Below are positions 8,095 through 15,205 of a DNA stretch of 35,111 nt, in pieces. Position 1 is the stretch's first letter. Every line of letters begins with the position of its first letter. Position numbers and translations under genes: made by a program. The stretch is from a virus: the IMG/VR virus record IMGVR_UViG_3300035703_000254, positions 1 through 35,111 of that record; one strand, 5' to 3'. A model generated the notes under the pieces. It had not been told where the DNA came from, made no database searches, and saw nothing but the letters and a program-made list of their open reading frames with translations.

Positions 8095-8664
8095 ATGTCG
8101 AGTGGACTGCAATACATCAAGGACATCGGAGCGCAGACGGCTCCGGCCGCGACGGGGCTTTTGCCTGTGGGCAACCCGTCCACCGGGGTGGCGCTACCCG
8201 CTTCGATCACCCAGGTCGTGGTGGCTGGTCTGGGCGCCGCCGCGTTTGGGGCGCTAACTGACAGCGCTCCGGTGTTGGTCACCCAGACATGGAACGATTC
8301 CAACGATCTTTTCACCGCTTTTCGGATCAATATCACCGACAGCGCAAGCAAGGCCAACAGCCTTTTGTGCGACCTCCAGGTAGGCGGGTCGTCCCGGTTT
8401 ACTGTGGACAAGGATGGTGATGCTGTCGTGGCGGGCACTTTGTCGGTCACCGGCGCATCGACCTTGACCGGCAATGTCAGCGCGGGCGGAACCCTTTCCG
8501 TGACCGGCGTGAGCACCTTGACCGGTGGCATGGTCCTCAACACCGCGACCCCTGCCAGCGCAAGCGCCACTGGCGCCAAGGGAACCGTCGTCTGGGATGC
8601 TGATTACATCTATGTCTGCACTGCCACCAATACCTGGAAGCGGGCCGCCATCGCAACCTGGTAA
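8095..8664 (+). CDS. fibre protein with tandem beta repeats
   Basis: A 189-residue protein with a strong AAGGAGA site 8 bases before ATG 8095. Around residues 120-145 it has a tandem repeat of the form GTLSVTG.STLTG, separated by NVSAG, typical of intertwined trimeric fibre stems. The end (GTVVWDADYIYVCTATNTWKRAAIATW) matches the short C-terminal cap domain common in phage fibre and head-fibre proteins. It probably works with the spike base protein just upstream and the larger fibre downstream. Confidence 0.65.
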   Translation: MSSGLQYIKDIGAQTAPAATGLLPVGNPSTGVALPASITQVVVAGLGAAAFGALTDSAPVLVTQTWNDSNDLFTAFRINITDSASKANSLLCDLQVGGSSRFTVDKDGDAVVAGTLSVTGASTLTGNVSAGGTLSVTGVSTLTGGMVLNTATPASASATGAKGTVVWDADYIYVCTATNTWKRAAIATW

Positions 8665-8681
8665 TCAGCAAGGGGCGTTCT

Positions 8682-9947
8682 ATGGGCTTGGGTCTGGGTC
8701 TTGGTTTGCGCTTGGGTGGGGGCGGGGTGTTTGGCCCCGTCCTCGATCTCAATTTCGCGTCTTCTCTTGCGCTTCCTGCGTCTGTCACCTTTTCCCGCGC
8801 ATCGGCTGGCACCCGCTTCAATGCGTCTGGTGTGTTGGAATCGGTCAGCACCAATAACCCGCGCTTCGGCTACCTTTACAACGGGTCTTCGTGGGTCAGT
8901 CGTGGCTTGCTGATTGAAGAGCAAAGAATCAATCTCGCGGTTCGAAGCGAAGATTTTTCCAATGCGTCGTGGTCGAAGAGCGGATTGACTGTTTCGGCAA
9001 ATTCGGTGACCGCGCCGGATGGGACAACGACCGCGGACACGCTTACAGAAAACACTTCGACCAGCAATCACGAAACTTTCCAATCCATTTCTGTCACTGC
9101 GCAAACATATACATTCTCCTGCTTTTTTAAAGCAAAGCCAGGGACAACCAGAAATATCGCTTTGTACCCGATAACCTCGGGCGGGCTAGGAAACAATCGT
9201 TATGCTTTATTTGGCCCTGATGGCACCTACATTTCTTCGGGGGGAAGCACAGGAACCGGACCAACTTACACGGTCCAGCAAGTTGGCGACGGTTGGGTGC
9301 GAATCGCTGTGACGGCAACCACCACGGGATCCGGCACAGCGTCGCCGCTTGTTGGGCTTTTTGATGGCACGACAGTTAGTTACCTGGGCGACGGCTCCTC
9401 TGGCTACTATTTGTGGGGAGCACAGTTTGCCACCGGAGCAAACCCATCCACCTACATTCCCAATCTGACCACAGGATCGACCACCCGAAGCGCCGATGTA
9501 GGCGCCATGACTGGCTCTAGTTTTACCGACTTTTTTCATGGCACGGAAGGAACGATAGTTTTTGAAGGAATCAGCCCTGCGGTTGGAACAAGAGCCCTTG
9601 CCGCATTCGATGACAACACGGCAAATGAATCTTTGATTTTGTCCACCAATGGCACTAATGCAAAATTTGATGTGGTTGATGGTGGCGTTTCCCAGGCATC
9701 CATCACCGCCGGAACCATCACCGCCAACACGGCGTTTAAGTTGGCGGTAGCGTACAAAGCCAACGACTTTGCCGCCAGTCTCAACGGCGCCGCTTGCGTG
9801 ACCGATACCAGCGGGACGATCCCTTCTGTGGACCGAATGCGGCTGGGCGTGGATCAGGCCGGGAATTACCTCAACGGGTTTGTTTCTCGCATCCGCTACT
9901 ACCGGACCCGCTTGACCAACGCTCAGCTACAGGGGCTCAGCGCATGA
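8682..9947 (+). CDS. tail fibre with lectin-like (concanavalin A/LamG) domains
   Basis: A 421-residue protein. After a Gly/Leu repeat N-terminus (MGLGLGLGLRLGGGG), residues about 20-90 (LDLNFASS..VTFSRASAGT, GLLIEEQRINL) are the common N-terminal module of a phage fibre family. Next comes a carbohydrate-binding-like sandwich (SEDFSNASWSKSG, GWVRIAVTA, GYYLWGAQFATG..STYIP) and then a second LamG-like domain (GTIVFEG..., FVSRIRYYRTRLTNAQLQ). The sandwich domains presumably bind host surface glycans. The start is supported by AAGGGG at 8670-8675. The stop overlaps the next start as ATGA. Confidence 0.75.
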   Translation: MGLGLGLGLRLGGGGVFGPVLDLNFASSLALPASVTFSRASAGTRFNASGVLESVSTNNPRFGYLYNGSSWVSRGLLIEEQRINLAVRSEDFSNASWSKSGLTVSANSVTAPDGTTTADTLTENTSTSNHETFQSISVTAQTYTFSCFFKAKPGTTRNIALYPITSGGLGNNRYALFGPDGTYISSGGSTGTGPTYTVQQVGDGWVRIAVTATTTGSGTASPLVGLFDGTTVSYLGDGSSGYYLWGAQFATGANPSTYIPNLTTGSTTRSADVGAMTGSSFTDFFHGTEGTIVFEGISPAVGTRALAAFDDNTANESLILSTNGTNAKFDVVDGGVSQASITAGTITANTAFKLAVAYKANDFAASLNGAACVTDTSGTIPSVDRMRLGVDQAGNYLNGFVSRIRYYRTRLTNAQLQGLSA

Positions 9948-10273
9948 TTGATTTGCTGCTTTGCTTCCCGGATTACAGCACAGCCGCTCAGGTCGGCGTG
10001 GCGCTTGGTTTCACCGCACAAAATGGCGATGGGACTTACCGCACGACCCAGGCAACCGAGACGCTCGGGATCTGTGTCATCGGCGAGCATTTTTATCAGA
10101 CGGGCAACACTATCACGATTGACGGGCGGACCGTGCCGGAGTTTGCGGGCGATGGGAAATGGTGGGTGATGGTGCGGGGCCTGGTGGAATTGCCGGTGCC
10201 GGAAGCGATCCAGCCGTATGTGGTCACGCCCAACCCAGCTGACCCACTAATTCCTAATGTGAGGTGGGCATGA
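9944..10273 (+). CDS. small protein of unknown function between fibre and peptidase genes
   Basis: A 109-residue protein in an ATGA overlap with the fibre gene upstream and again with the gene downstream, so it is translationally tied to both. It has mixed alpha/beta character (FPDYSTAAQVGVALGF; ETLGICVIGEHF; WWVMVRGLVELP) and no motif I recognise. The tight coupling between the last fibre and a membrane-anchored peptidase suggests an accessory role in fibre assembly or host entry, but the sequence does not show it. Confidence 0.5.
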   Translation: MIDLLLCFPDYSTAAQVGVALGFTAQNGDGTYRTTQATETLGICVIGEHFYQTGNTITIDGRTVPEFAGDGKWWVMVRGLVELPVPEAIQPYVVTPNPADPLIPNVRWA

Positions 10274-11115
10274 TCGCTTACTGGGTTGCCTACGCCCTGG
10301 GATTGATCGCGGCATTTTTGAGGGGGTGGACTTTGCAAAAGTCGCTTGTCTTTGTCGTTGATGTCGGCAAGTGGATTGGCGCCATCGCGCTCCTGGTGGT
10401 CCTTGGTTGCTGGGCGGAGCGCACCCCGGTGATCACCACGCCCAAGCCTGAGGCGGAAAAGCCCGCCCGCAAGCGAATCTTCCCCATCCTAAAAGGCGAG
10501 CTTGACGACCTCCAGGCGGAGGCCCCAGGCGACCGGATCCAGCTTGGCGACACGCATCCCCCCGATGGCTCGACGATCCAGATCGATTTCCCGATCGAGA
10601 GGGACATGCGCAACATTGGATCCCGGGTCGATGGCGCGGGCATGTGCGTCACCACATCGGCGGAGATGAGCGCGGACTGGTGCGGATTGCTTGAGCTTAA
10701 AGGTTTCCGGGACTGGTGCGCGCGTTTCCCCGGCGGCGCCGACATGGAGAAATTTGATCGGCAGCTCAAACAGTTCTGCAAAGAAAAAAAGATCGAGATC
10801 CCCAACTACCTTTTCTACCAGGGCAGGGACCCCGAAGTCCTGGAACTGGCGCTTCGGTCCGGGCGGATGCCAGCGATCTCCTACGGTGGACAAGACGGGG
10901 TCCAGTACCGGGGGCCGATCGCCCACATGAACAATTTGGTCCACTTCAAAAACGGGTGGGCGGGAGTCTACGACAACAACTACGATCCCCGGCGCCGCAT
11001 CTGGTTGCCGGAGCGGGAATTTCTGGCGCGGTGGGCCATGGGGCGGAGCTTGGGGTGGGCCATTGTGTGGCTCGACCCGCCCCCGCCGCCGGCCTTGAAA
11101 GGCGGTGGACAATGA
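10270..11115 (+). CDS. membrane-anchored papain/C39-like cysteine peptidase (candidate lysis or entry enzyme)
   Basis: A 281-residue protein with two hydrophobic segments near residues 1-18 and 35-48 (the second ending LVVLGC, a possible lipobox-like end), a charged linker, then a globular domain. DGAGMCVTTSAEM (Cys about 126) resembles a catalytic Cys at the start of a helix. IAHMNNLVHFKNGWAGVYDNNYDP gives candidate His (219 or 225) and Asn/Asp (about 236) residues of a papain-like triad in the usual order Cys-His-Asn. Substrate is unknown: peptidoglycan peptide or protein. It lies after the fibres and before small membrane proteins, a typical lysis position. Start ATG 10270 overlaps the upstream stop. 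Confidence 0.55.
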   Translation: MIAYWVAYALGLIAAFLRGWTLQKSLVFVVDVGKWIGAIALLVVLGCWAERTPVITTPKPEAEKPARKRIFPILKGELDDLQAEAPGDRIQLGDTHPPDGSTIQIDFPIERDMRNIGSRVDGAGMCVTTSAEMSADWCGLLELKGFRDWCARFPGGADMEKFDRQLKQFCKEKKIEIPNYLFYQGRDPEVLELALRSGRMPAISYGGQDGVQYRGPIAHMNNLVHFKNGWAGVYDNNYDPRRRIWLPEREFLARWAMGRSLGWAIVWLDPPPPPALKGGGQ

Positions 11116-11996
11116 TGGTTTTGTTTGCTTTCATCCTGGCGGCGGTCGGTGACTGGGCCTGGGGCACCACCGGCGACCCCAACCAAAAAAGCCTCTGGCA
11201 CGAAGGGCGCCAGGTGGGCGCCTGGAAAATTGCTGAGCGGGAATACTGGGCGCTTCAGGGGCGATCCTGGGTTCGGGCCGAATGTCCCGTTGAAGAGCCC
11301 GATCCGATCAAGCCGAGTGAGCCGATGGGCCCGCCCGAATCCCTCAAGGGGGAAATGTCCCCCAAGGTGGATCGAGGCGGGGCGGTGATCAACTACGGGC
11401 TAGACCTGAGCAAGTGCCCCAAGGATGGGGAACATTACGCCTACAACGGCGAGCCGATCACCAAGATGCAAGCGGAGGCGCTCTTGGGCGCGACCGATTC
11501 CGCCGGCGCCAAGGTATCGCCGGACCAACTCACCGATGATAAGGGCCACGCCCGCCTTACGATCGTGGGCAAGGGCGGCGCCAAGCTCCTGGAGTCAATC
11601 AAGGCTGATGCCAGGTGGGCGGATCTGGGCAAGGGCGTTCTGGCGGCGGACTACCCGGCTGACTCCTGGCATGTTCGCGGGAAAGGGTACAAGCAACTTT
11701 CCCCGGACAAACCCACCATCTACTTGACCGATGCCGAGGGCGCGGTCATCTACCAGGGTGAGGACATGGAGGGCCTGTTTGACGGCTTGCGCCGACGCCG
11801 GGACCCTTATTCGATCAACTGGGTTTCCAACTGGTTTGGCATCAACCCGTTCACCTGGGGCCTGAGTTTCGGCTGGTCCCGGCTGAACATCCCGATCGAG
11901 TTTGTGCTTTTGGTAATCGGCGCGGTGGTGATGGCAATTCTTGTTCTGCGGGGAAAGCCCGCTCAGAAACCGAAAGGGCAAGGTGATCTCTCGTGA
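11112..11996 (+). CDS. exported, C-terminally membrane-anchored protein of unknown function
   Basis: A 294-residue protein starting at ATG 11112 in an ATGA overlap with the peptidase gene. It has an N-terminal hydrophobic, signal-like segment (MMVLFAFILAAVG), a long soluble part with a Pro/Glu linker around 55-75, a segment (KPTIYLTDAEGAVIYQGEDM) that reads as two strands of an alpha/beta fold, and a C-terminal membrane helix (FVLLVIGAVVMAILVL) followed by a basic tail. Both hydrophobic ends suggest it faces the periplasm while held in the inner membrane. Position next to the peptidase suggests a shared lysis or entry role; this is inference. Confidence 0.5.
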   Translation: MMVLFAFILAAVGDWAWGTTGDPNQKSLWHEGRQVGAWKIAEREYWALQGRSWVRAECPVEEPDPIKPSEPMGPPESLKGEMSPKVDRGGAVINYGLDLSKCPKDGEHYAYNGEPITKMQAEALLGATDSAGAKVSPDQLTDDKGHARLTIVGKGGAKLLESIKADARWADLGKGVLAADYPADSWHVRGKGYKQLSPDKPTIYLTDAEGAVIYQGEDMEGLFDGLRRRRDPYSINWVSNWFGINPFTWGLSFGWSRLNIPIEFVLLVIGAVVMAILVLRGKPAQKPKGQGDLS

Positions 11997-12226
11997 ACCT
12001 GTCATTGATCCATCTGATTTTCTGGAGCTTCCTTTTGTGGGTCGGCTGGTGGGCCCGGGGTCGCTACGGCGCCCAAGTCGGCCAAGCGGTGGCGCCGATT
12101 GCCGCCGACCCCGAAGAGATCGAGGTCCTGAAGATCTTCCGCGAGAGCAAGCGGGCCGAACAAGAAGCGGCCGCAAAAAAGCGCCAAGAAGAATTCCGCG
12201 ACAGTTTGAAAAAGCGTATTTCCTGA
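11993..12226 (+). CDS. small membrane protein with charged coil (holin- or spanin-like candidate)
   Basis: A 77-residue protein starting at GTG 11993 (GTGA overlap). One N-terminal membrane helix (LIHLIFWSFLLWVGWWA) is followed by a charged helical tail (EIEVLKIFRESKRAEQEAAAKKRQEEFRDSLKKRI). One helix plus a coil fits a pinholin- or inner-membrane-spanin-like shape, but many small membrane proteins look like this. Its position at the end of the peptidase-membrane protein cluster is the main reason to consider lysis. Confidence 0.5.
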   Translation: MNLSLIHLIFWSFLLWVGWWARGRYGAQVGQAVAPIAADPEEIEVLKIFRESKRAEQEAAAKKRQEEFRDSLKKRIS

Positions 12227-12256
12227 AGGCAACCCACCAACCCCTGGGAGATCGAA

Positions 12257-12427
12257 ATGGAAAAGGTTCAATTGTCGAAGTCGGATGTCCTGGTTTTGCG
12301 GTTCAAAGGAACGCCACCTGATGAGGTGGTCAAAACCGCTTACGACCAAATCAAAGCGGCATTACCCGACAACAAGGTCCTGATGATCACCGACCAGGTG
12401 GAACTGACCATCCTCGAACAATCCTGA
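12257..12427 (+). CDS. small conserved phage protein (56 residues)
   Basis: A 56-residue ORF from ATG 12257 with GGGAG at 12246-12250. It begins MEKVQLSKSDVLVLRFKG and ends KVLMITDQVELTILE. The layout DVLVLRF.G..P.E........I....P...VL....ELTIL fits a small phage family that I recognise by pattern only and whose function is unknown. It is the last gene of the late operon: a strong terminator starts 31 bases after its stop. Confidence 0.6.
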   Translation: MEKVQLSKSDVLVLRFKGTPPDEVVKTAYDQIKAALPDNKVLMITDQVELTILEQS

Positions 12428-12434
12428 TCCACCG

Positions 12435-12611
12435 TTACCTTGCCGGTGGACCGTCAGCCCCCTGGGTGCGCAACCACTCAGGGGGTTTTTCTCGTTTCCA
12501 GGGCAGGGGGCCTGGGCCGGAGTTCCGCACCCACCAATCCCGGGCAAAGAGCGCCAGGGCGATGATGAGCCAGGTGATCGCAACGGACTGGGCAGGGGAA
12601 AGAGGTTTCAT
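12435..12611 (-). CDS. small membrane protein coupled to the zinc-ribbon gene
   Basis: A 58-residue reverse-strand ORF. ATG (12611-12609) overlaps the TGA of the upstream gene (12610-12608) as ATGA, the same coupling used through this genome. It has one membrane helix (SVAITWLIIALALFA) and a Pro/Arg-rich tail after DWWVRN. Function is unknown. Because its partner is also a membrane protein, the two may form a complex. The late-operon terminator lies within its last third. Confidence 0.5.
   Translation of the reverse strand: MKPLSPAQSVAITWLIIALALFARDWWVRNSGPGPLPWKREKPPEWLRTQGADGPPAR
12458..12490 (+). terminator. intrinsic terminator ending the late operon
   Basis: CCCCCTGGGTG (12458-12468) pairs with CACTCAGGGGG (12475-12485) over 11 base pairs with one G-U, around loop CGCAAC, and is followed directly by TTTTT. 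It also lies in the 3' part of a small reverse-strand gene, so it may act between convergent transcripts. Confidence 0.85.
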
Positions 12612-12994
12612 GCCGCGGCGCTGATCAAATCAAAGGGGAACTTGCCAAAGACGAAAATGCCCCATGCGATGGGGCCAATCACCCAGGCCCAACCCCCGAT
12701 GGCAAACACCAAAACCCACAGGGTGATGCCAACCGACAATGACAAAAACAAGCTCCCGGATCCTTTGCGGGCAATCGTTTTTCCCAGCCCACCCAAAAAG
12801 CCCAGCGAGCCAAAGGTAAAAATTCCCTCGACCAGCATGGGCGCACAGCCTGCCTTATCACCGACCGTGACCGCTGGGCCAAAAGCCCCACCGATGCGGA
12901 ACTTTCGCCCGCATTGACAACTTCCCACACAGCCAGCCGCCGCATCGGGCAGATCCTGGATCGATCCACAGCCCGGGCATTCCGCCTGGATCAT
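12608..12994 (-). CDS. zinc-ribbon membrane protein (moron-like cargo)
   Basis: A 128-residue protein. I chose the ATG at 12994 because GGAGGA (complement of 13002-13007) lies 7 bases upstream; an in-frame ATG at 13024 has no such site. Cys6, Cys9, Cys26 and Cys28 form a zinc ribbon of the type CPxCG..PDxxAG..CxCGxxF. After it come hydrophobic segments (IFTFGSLGFLGGLG, LFLSLSVGITLWVLVFAIGGWAWVI). Zinc ribbon plus membrane helices is a frequent layout in planctomycete proteins. Transcribed against the late operon, it is probably expressed in the prophage state; superinfection exclusion or host modulation is a guess. Confidence 0.65.
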   Translation of the reverse strand: MIQAECPGCGSIQDLPDAAAGCVGSCQCGRKFRIGGAFGPAVTVGDKAGCAPMLVEGIFTFGSLGFLGGLGKTIARKGSGSLFLSLSVGITLWVLVFAIGGWAWVIGPIAWGIFVFGKFPFDLISAAA

Positions 12995-13044
12995 TTTCTC
13001 ATCCTCCGTTTGTTGAAACTCCAACCCCTATCCATGGTATCACC

Positions 13045-13080
13045 TGACACTTTGACACTTGTTACAGGCCGAAAGTGTCA
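13045..13080. promoter_or_regulatory. cluster of three TGACACTT octamers
   Basis: TGACACTT occurs at 13045-13052 and 13053-13060, and in reverse orientation at 13073-13080. TTGACA elements are embedded on both strands (13052-13057 forward, 13082-13077 reverse), but I see no good -10 box at the right distance. It lies 50 bases upstream of the reverse-strand cargo gene. With the related palindrome at 13291-13310 it looks like an operator set for one DNA-binding protein. Confidence 0.5.
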
Positions 13081-13234
13081 ACTTTCTTGCAAAATCTGCA
13101 ATCGCCGCAAAAACTATAAGCGTAAATCTGGAAAGGCTTTGCGGCTAACAGTCCGTCTAAGGCATTGCCTTTCCTGGGTCTGTTTTCACCCCCGGTTTCT
13201 CTTTTTTATGGTTTGCTCGTAAGTCCTTTCTGGT

Positions 13235-13262
13235 TTGACATTTCCGGGCTGTAGAGTAGATT
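13235..13262 (+). promoter_or_regulatory. sigma70-like promoter for the integrase
   Basis: TTGACA at 13235-13240, a 16-base spacer and TAGATT at 13257-13262. The start point would be near 13269, upstream of a perfect inverted repeat and the integrase gene. Between 13081 and 13234 I see no gene. Confidence 0.5.
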
Positions 13263-13290
13263 TGTTTTCGGGAATTTGCGCATAGCGTCC

Positions 13291-13310
13291 CAAGTGTCAA
13301 CTGACACTTG
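13291..13310. promoter_or_regulatory. operator palindrome before the integrase
   Basis: CAAGTGTCA (13291-13299) and TGACACTTG (13302-13310) form a 9-base inverted repeat separated by AC. The half-site is the octamer found three times at 13045-13080. It sits between the predicted start point and the integrase ribosome-binding site, where a bound repressor would block transcription. Confidence 0.6.
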
Positions 13311-13330
13311 ACCCTGAGCGAGGAGGGGAC

Positions 13331-14395
13331 ATGGGACCAAAAATCAGCCATCACCGGTGGTCAGGCCGGGCGTATGTAACCATCGATGGAAAAAGGACTT
13401 ACCTTGGAAAGTGGAACGGAGAGTATCCGATCCCCAAAGAGATCCAGGCCGAATACCGGAGGGTCGTGGCGGCGGCGTTTTCCGGGTCGCCTCCGCCCGA
13501 TCCCACTCCCGAAGATCCCACCGTGGCCGAGCTCTGCGTTTTGTTCCTGGACAACGAGGCGGCAAAGCTTGATAAGTCCGACCGAAACGGTTATCGGCGG
13601 GTTGCGGCTGATCTGGTGGCGCATTGCGGCCGGCTTCCCGCCAAGGCATTGGGGGCGGCCCACGCTAAGGCGTTGCTGGGGATCTGGCAAGGGAAAGGCC
13701 TGGCTCGAACGACGATCAACAAAAACCTTAAGAAGCTACAGCGGATCGTTCGCTACGGTGTCGCGGAGGAGGTGGTTACCCCCGGTTGCCAGGTAGCGGT
13801 GGAGGCAGTTCAAACGCTTCGAGGTGGGCTGCCTGGCGTCCGGGAAGTTCCCCGGGTCCAACCTGTCAGCCGGGAAAGGGTTCTCGAGACCCTCCCATTT
13901 CTTCGACCTGTCCCCAGAGGCATCATCCAGTTGCTTTTGACGACCGGAGCGAGGCCGGGAGAAATCTGCAAGATGCGGATGCGGGATATCGATCGGAGCG
14001 GGGTGGTTTGGAAATACATCCCGGCGAGTCACAAAACCCAATGGCGAGGCCGGGAACGGGTGATCCCCTTGGGGCCAGCGGCGCAAGCGGCGTTAGGGCC
14101 CTGGCTCAGTGCGGATCCAGAAAAGTATCTGTTTGCGGTATCGAGGGTGGGGAAACCGTATTCGGTCGATGCGTTGCACCATCAAGTTCAGCGGGCTTGC
14201 CAAGACAACGGCATCCCGCCCTGGTCACCCAGGCAAATCAGAAAGCTCGTTGCGCAATACCTGAGGGATCAGATCGGAATCGAAGCGGCTCAATCGGTCC
14301 TTGGCCATAGCACACCCACGCTCACCGCCGAAATCTACGCAGCCAAGACCTGGGAACAGGCCGCCAAAGCAGCCAAAGCCATTCCGGGAATGTGA
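13331..14395 (+). CDS. int: tyrosine recombinase (phage integrase)
   Basis: A 354-residue protein with GAGGAGGGG just before ATG 13331. The N-terminal segment (HRWSGRAYVTIDGKRTYLGKW) is the short arm-binding type seen in planctomycete integrases, followed by a SAM-like core-binding domain (about 65-160) and the catalytic domain. Visible catalytic residues are Arg208 (TTGARPGEI), Lys235 (SHKTQ), Arg304, His326 (LGHS) and the nucleophile Tyr336 (AEIYA). The box II His is Arg301 here (SPRQIRK), and the following His is Lys305. It integrates and, with an excisionase, excises the phage. Its promoter carries the octamer palindrome, suggesting repression. Confidence 0.92.
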   Translation: MGPKISHHRWSGRAYVTIDGKRTYLGKWNGEYPIPKEIQAEYRRVVAAAFSGSPPPDPTPEDPTVAELCVLFLDNEAAKLDKSDRNGYRRVAADLVAHCGRLPAKALGAAHAKALLGIWQGKGLARTTINKNLKKLQRIVRYGVAEEVVTPGCQVAVEAVQTLRGGLPGVREVPRVQPVSRERVLETLPFLRPVPRGIIQLLLTTGARPGEICKMRMRDIDRSGVVWKYIPASHKTQWRGRERVIPLGPAAQAALGPWLSADPEKYLFAVSRVGKPYSVDALHHQVQRACQDNGIPPWSPRQIRKLVAQYLRDQIGIEAAQSVLGHSTPTLTAEIYAAKTWEQAAKAAKAIPGM

Positions 14396-14423
14396 GGGAC
14401 CTTTCAGCTGGAGACAGTTCAAA

Positions 14424-14454
14424 AGCCCGGGCTCTTGCCGGGCTGTTTTTGTTT
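14424..14454 (+). terminator. intrinsic terminator after the integrase
   Basis: AGCCCGG (14424-14430) pairs with CCGGGCT (14438-14444) over 7 bases, loop GCTCTTG, followed by GTTTTTGTTT. It begins 28 bases after the integrase stop. The stretch to 14526 holds nothing else I can identify. Confidence 0.75.
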
Positions 14455-14526
14455 CTGGATTTTGCGGGATTTTCCGAAAAGGCAAACCGGACACTGGGAA
14501 TAAACCTTTGGAGGGTGAACGGCTGT

Positions 14527-14727
14527 TCACTCCGGGTCTGGCCAAACAACGCCCTGGCTTCCCAAATGCTCCTTTAATGCTGCGTTTACTATCTGCTTGA
14601 TTTCGGGCTTGTATTGTAGGCTGGCGCGGAACTGATTCAGCACCCTTTCCTGTTCATCGGTTAGGTTCACAACAATTCGAGGCTGAGGTTTTTCCTTACC
14701 CCGTTTCCCTGGCTTGGCTGGTGACAT
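14527..14727 (-). CDS. small ribbon-helix-helix-like regulator (candidate)
   Basis: A 66-residue basic protein. ATG at 14727 has AAGGAA 8 bases upstream; the longer open frame to 14868 would run through the promoter region. PRIVVNLTDEQERVLNQFRASLQYKPEIKQIVNAALKEHL reads as one strand then two helices, the CopG/Arc-like arrangement. It is transcribed away from the HTH gene at 14862, with a shared control region containing a perfect 16-base palindrome across its own -35 element. This fits an autoregulated lysogeny switch protein. No CI-type repressor is seen elsewhere in the window. Confidence 0.55.
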   Translation of the reverse strand: MSPAKPGKRGKEKPQPRIVVNLTDEQERVLNQFRASLQYKPEIKQIVNAALKEHLGSQGVVWPDPE

Positions 14728-14767
14728 GATTGGTTTCCTTCGGTTGTAAATCGTTGCAACTGAAGGC

Positions 14768-14796
14768 ATTCTACCACAAATTTGGAAATTTCCAAA
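14768..14796 (-). promoter_or_regulatory. reverse promoter with palindromic operator
   Basis: On the reverse strand TTGGAA (14795-14790), a 16-base spacer and TAGAAT (14773-14768) make a plausible promoter for the RHH-like gene. The perfect palindrome TTTGGAAATTTCCAAA (14781-14796) covers the -35 element and is a likely binding site for a dimeric repressor. Confidence 0.5.
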
Positions 14797-14803
14797 ATTT
14801 CCG

Positions 14804-14831
14804 TTGACACACATGGCAATGGAATTACCAT
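14804..14831 (+). promoter_or_regulatory. forward promoter for the HTH gene and early operon
   Basis: TTGACA (14804-14809), a 16-base spacer and TACCAT (14826-14831). Within it lies an imperfect inverted repeat, ATGGCAAT / ATTACCAT (14813-14820 and 14824-14831), a second possible operator. It is divergent from the promoter at 14768-14796. Confidence 0.45.
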
Positions 14832-14861
14832 GAGTGCATCGGATTACCACGGAGGTCAGCG

Positions 14862-15167
14862 GTGACATACGACGAAGCGATACAGCAAATCAAGGCAAGT
14901 TTTTTGGCCGGTAGTGATCGGGTTATTCCCGTTGGTGAAGCGCTTCCAAGGGTTAGTAAGGCTCACCTCTACCGTCTTGTTTCAGCTGGTGGTATCCCGG
15001 CAATCAGAAGCGGCGGCCGGCTTCTTACGATTGCCGCAATTGCACAAAAGTTCTTTGCCGAATCGATTCAACCGGCTGCAAAGAAGCCAACTCCACGACT
15101 CCCCAAAGCCAAGGGCAAGCGCCTCCAGGAGATCGAGGCGGCGGAAGCCAAGGTCCTTCGCAAGTAA
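14862..15167 (+). CDS. helix-turn-helix protein, excisionase-like
   Basis: A 101-residue protein starting at GTG 14862 behind GGAGG (14851-14855). SKAHLYRLVSAGGIPAIRSGGRLLTI (about 36-61) is the MerR/excisionase-type helix-turn-helix with a wing (HTH_17-like). A basic linker (KKPTPRLPKAKGKR) and a C-terminal helix follow. It lies next to the integrase module and is the first gene rightward from the divergent control region, so excisionase or early regulator are both possible. After its stop there are nine T (15168-15176), preceded by a weak GC stem, a possible terminator. Confidence 0.65.
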   Translation: MTYDEAIQQIKASFLAGSDRVIPVGEALPRVSKAHLYRLVSAGGIPAIRSGGRLLTIAAIAQKFFAESIQPAAKKPTPRLPKAKGKRLQEIEAAEAKVLRK

Positions 15168-15205
15168 TTTTTTTTTGGAATGAAACAAGAGTTTGGGGAC
15201 CTTTG

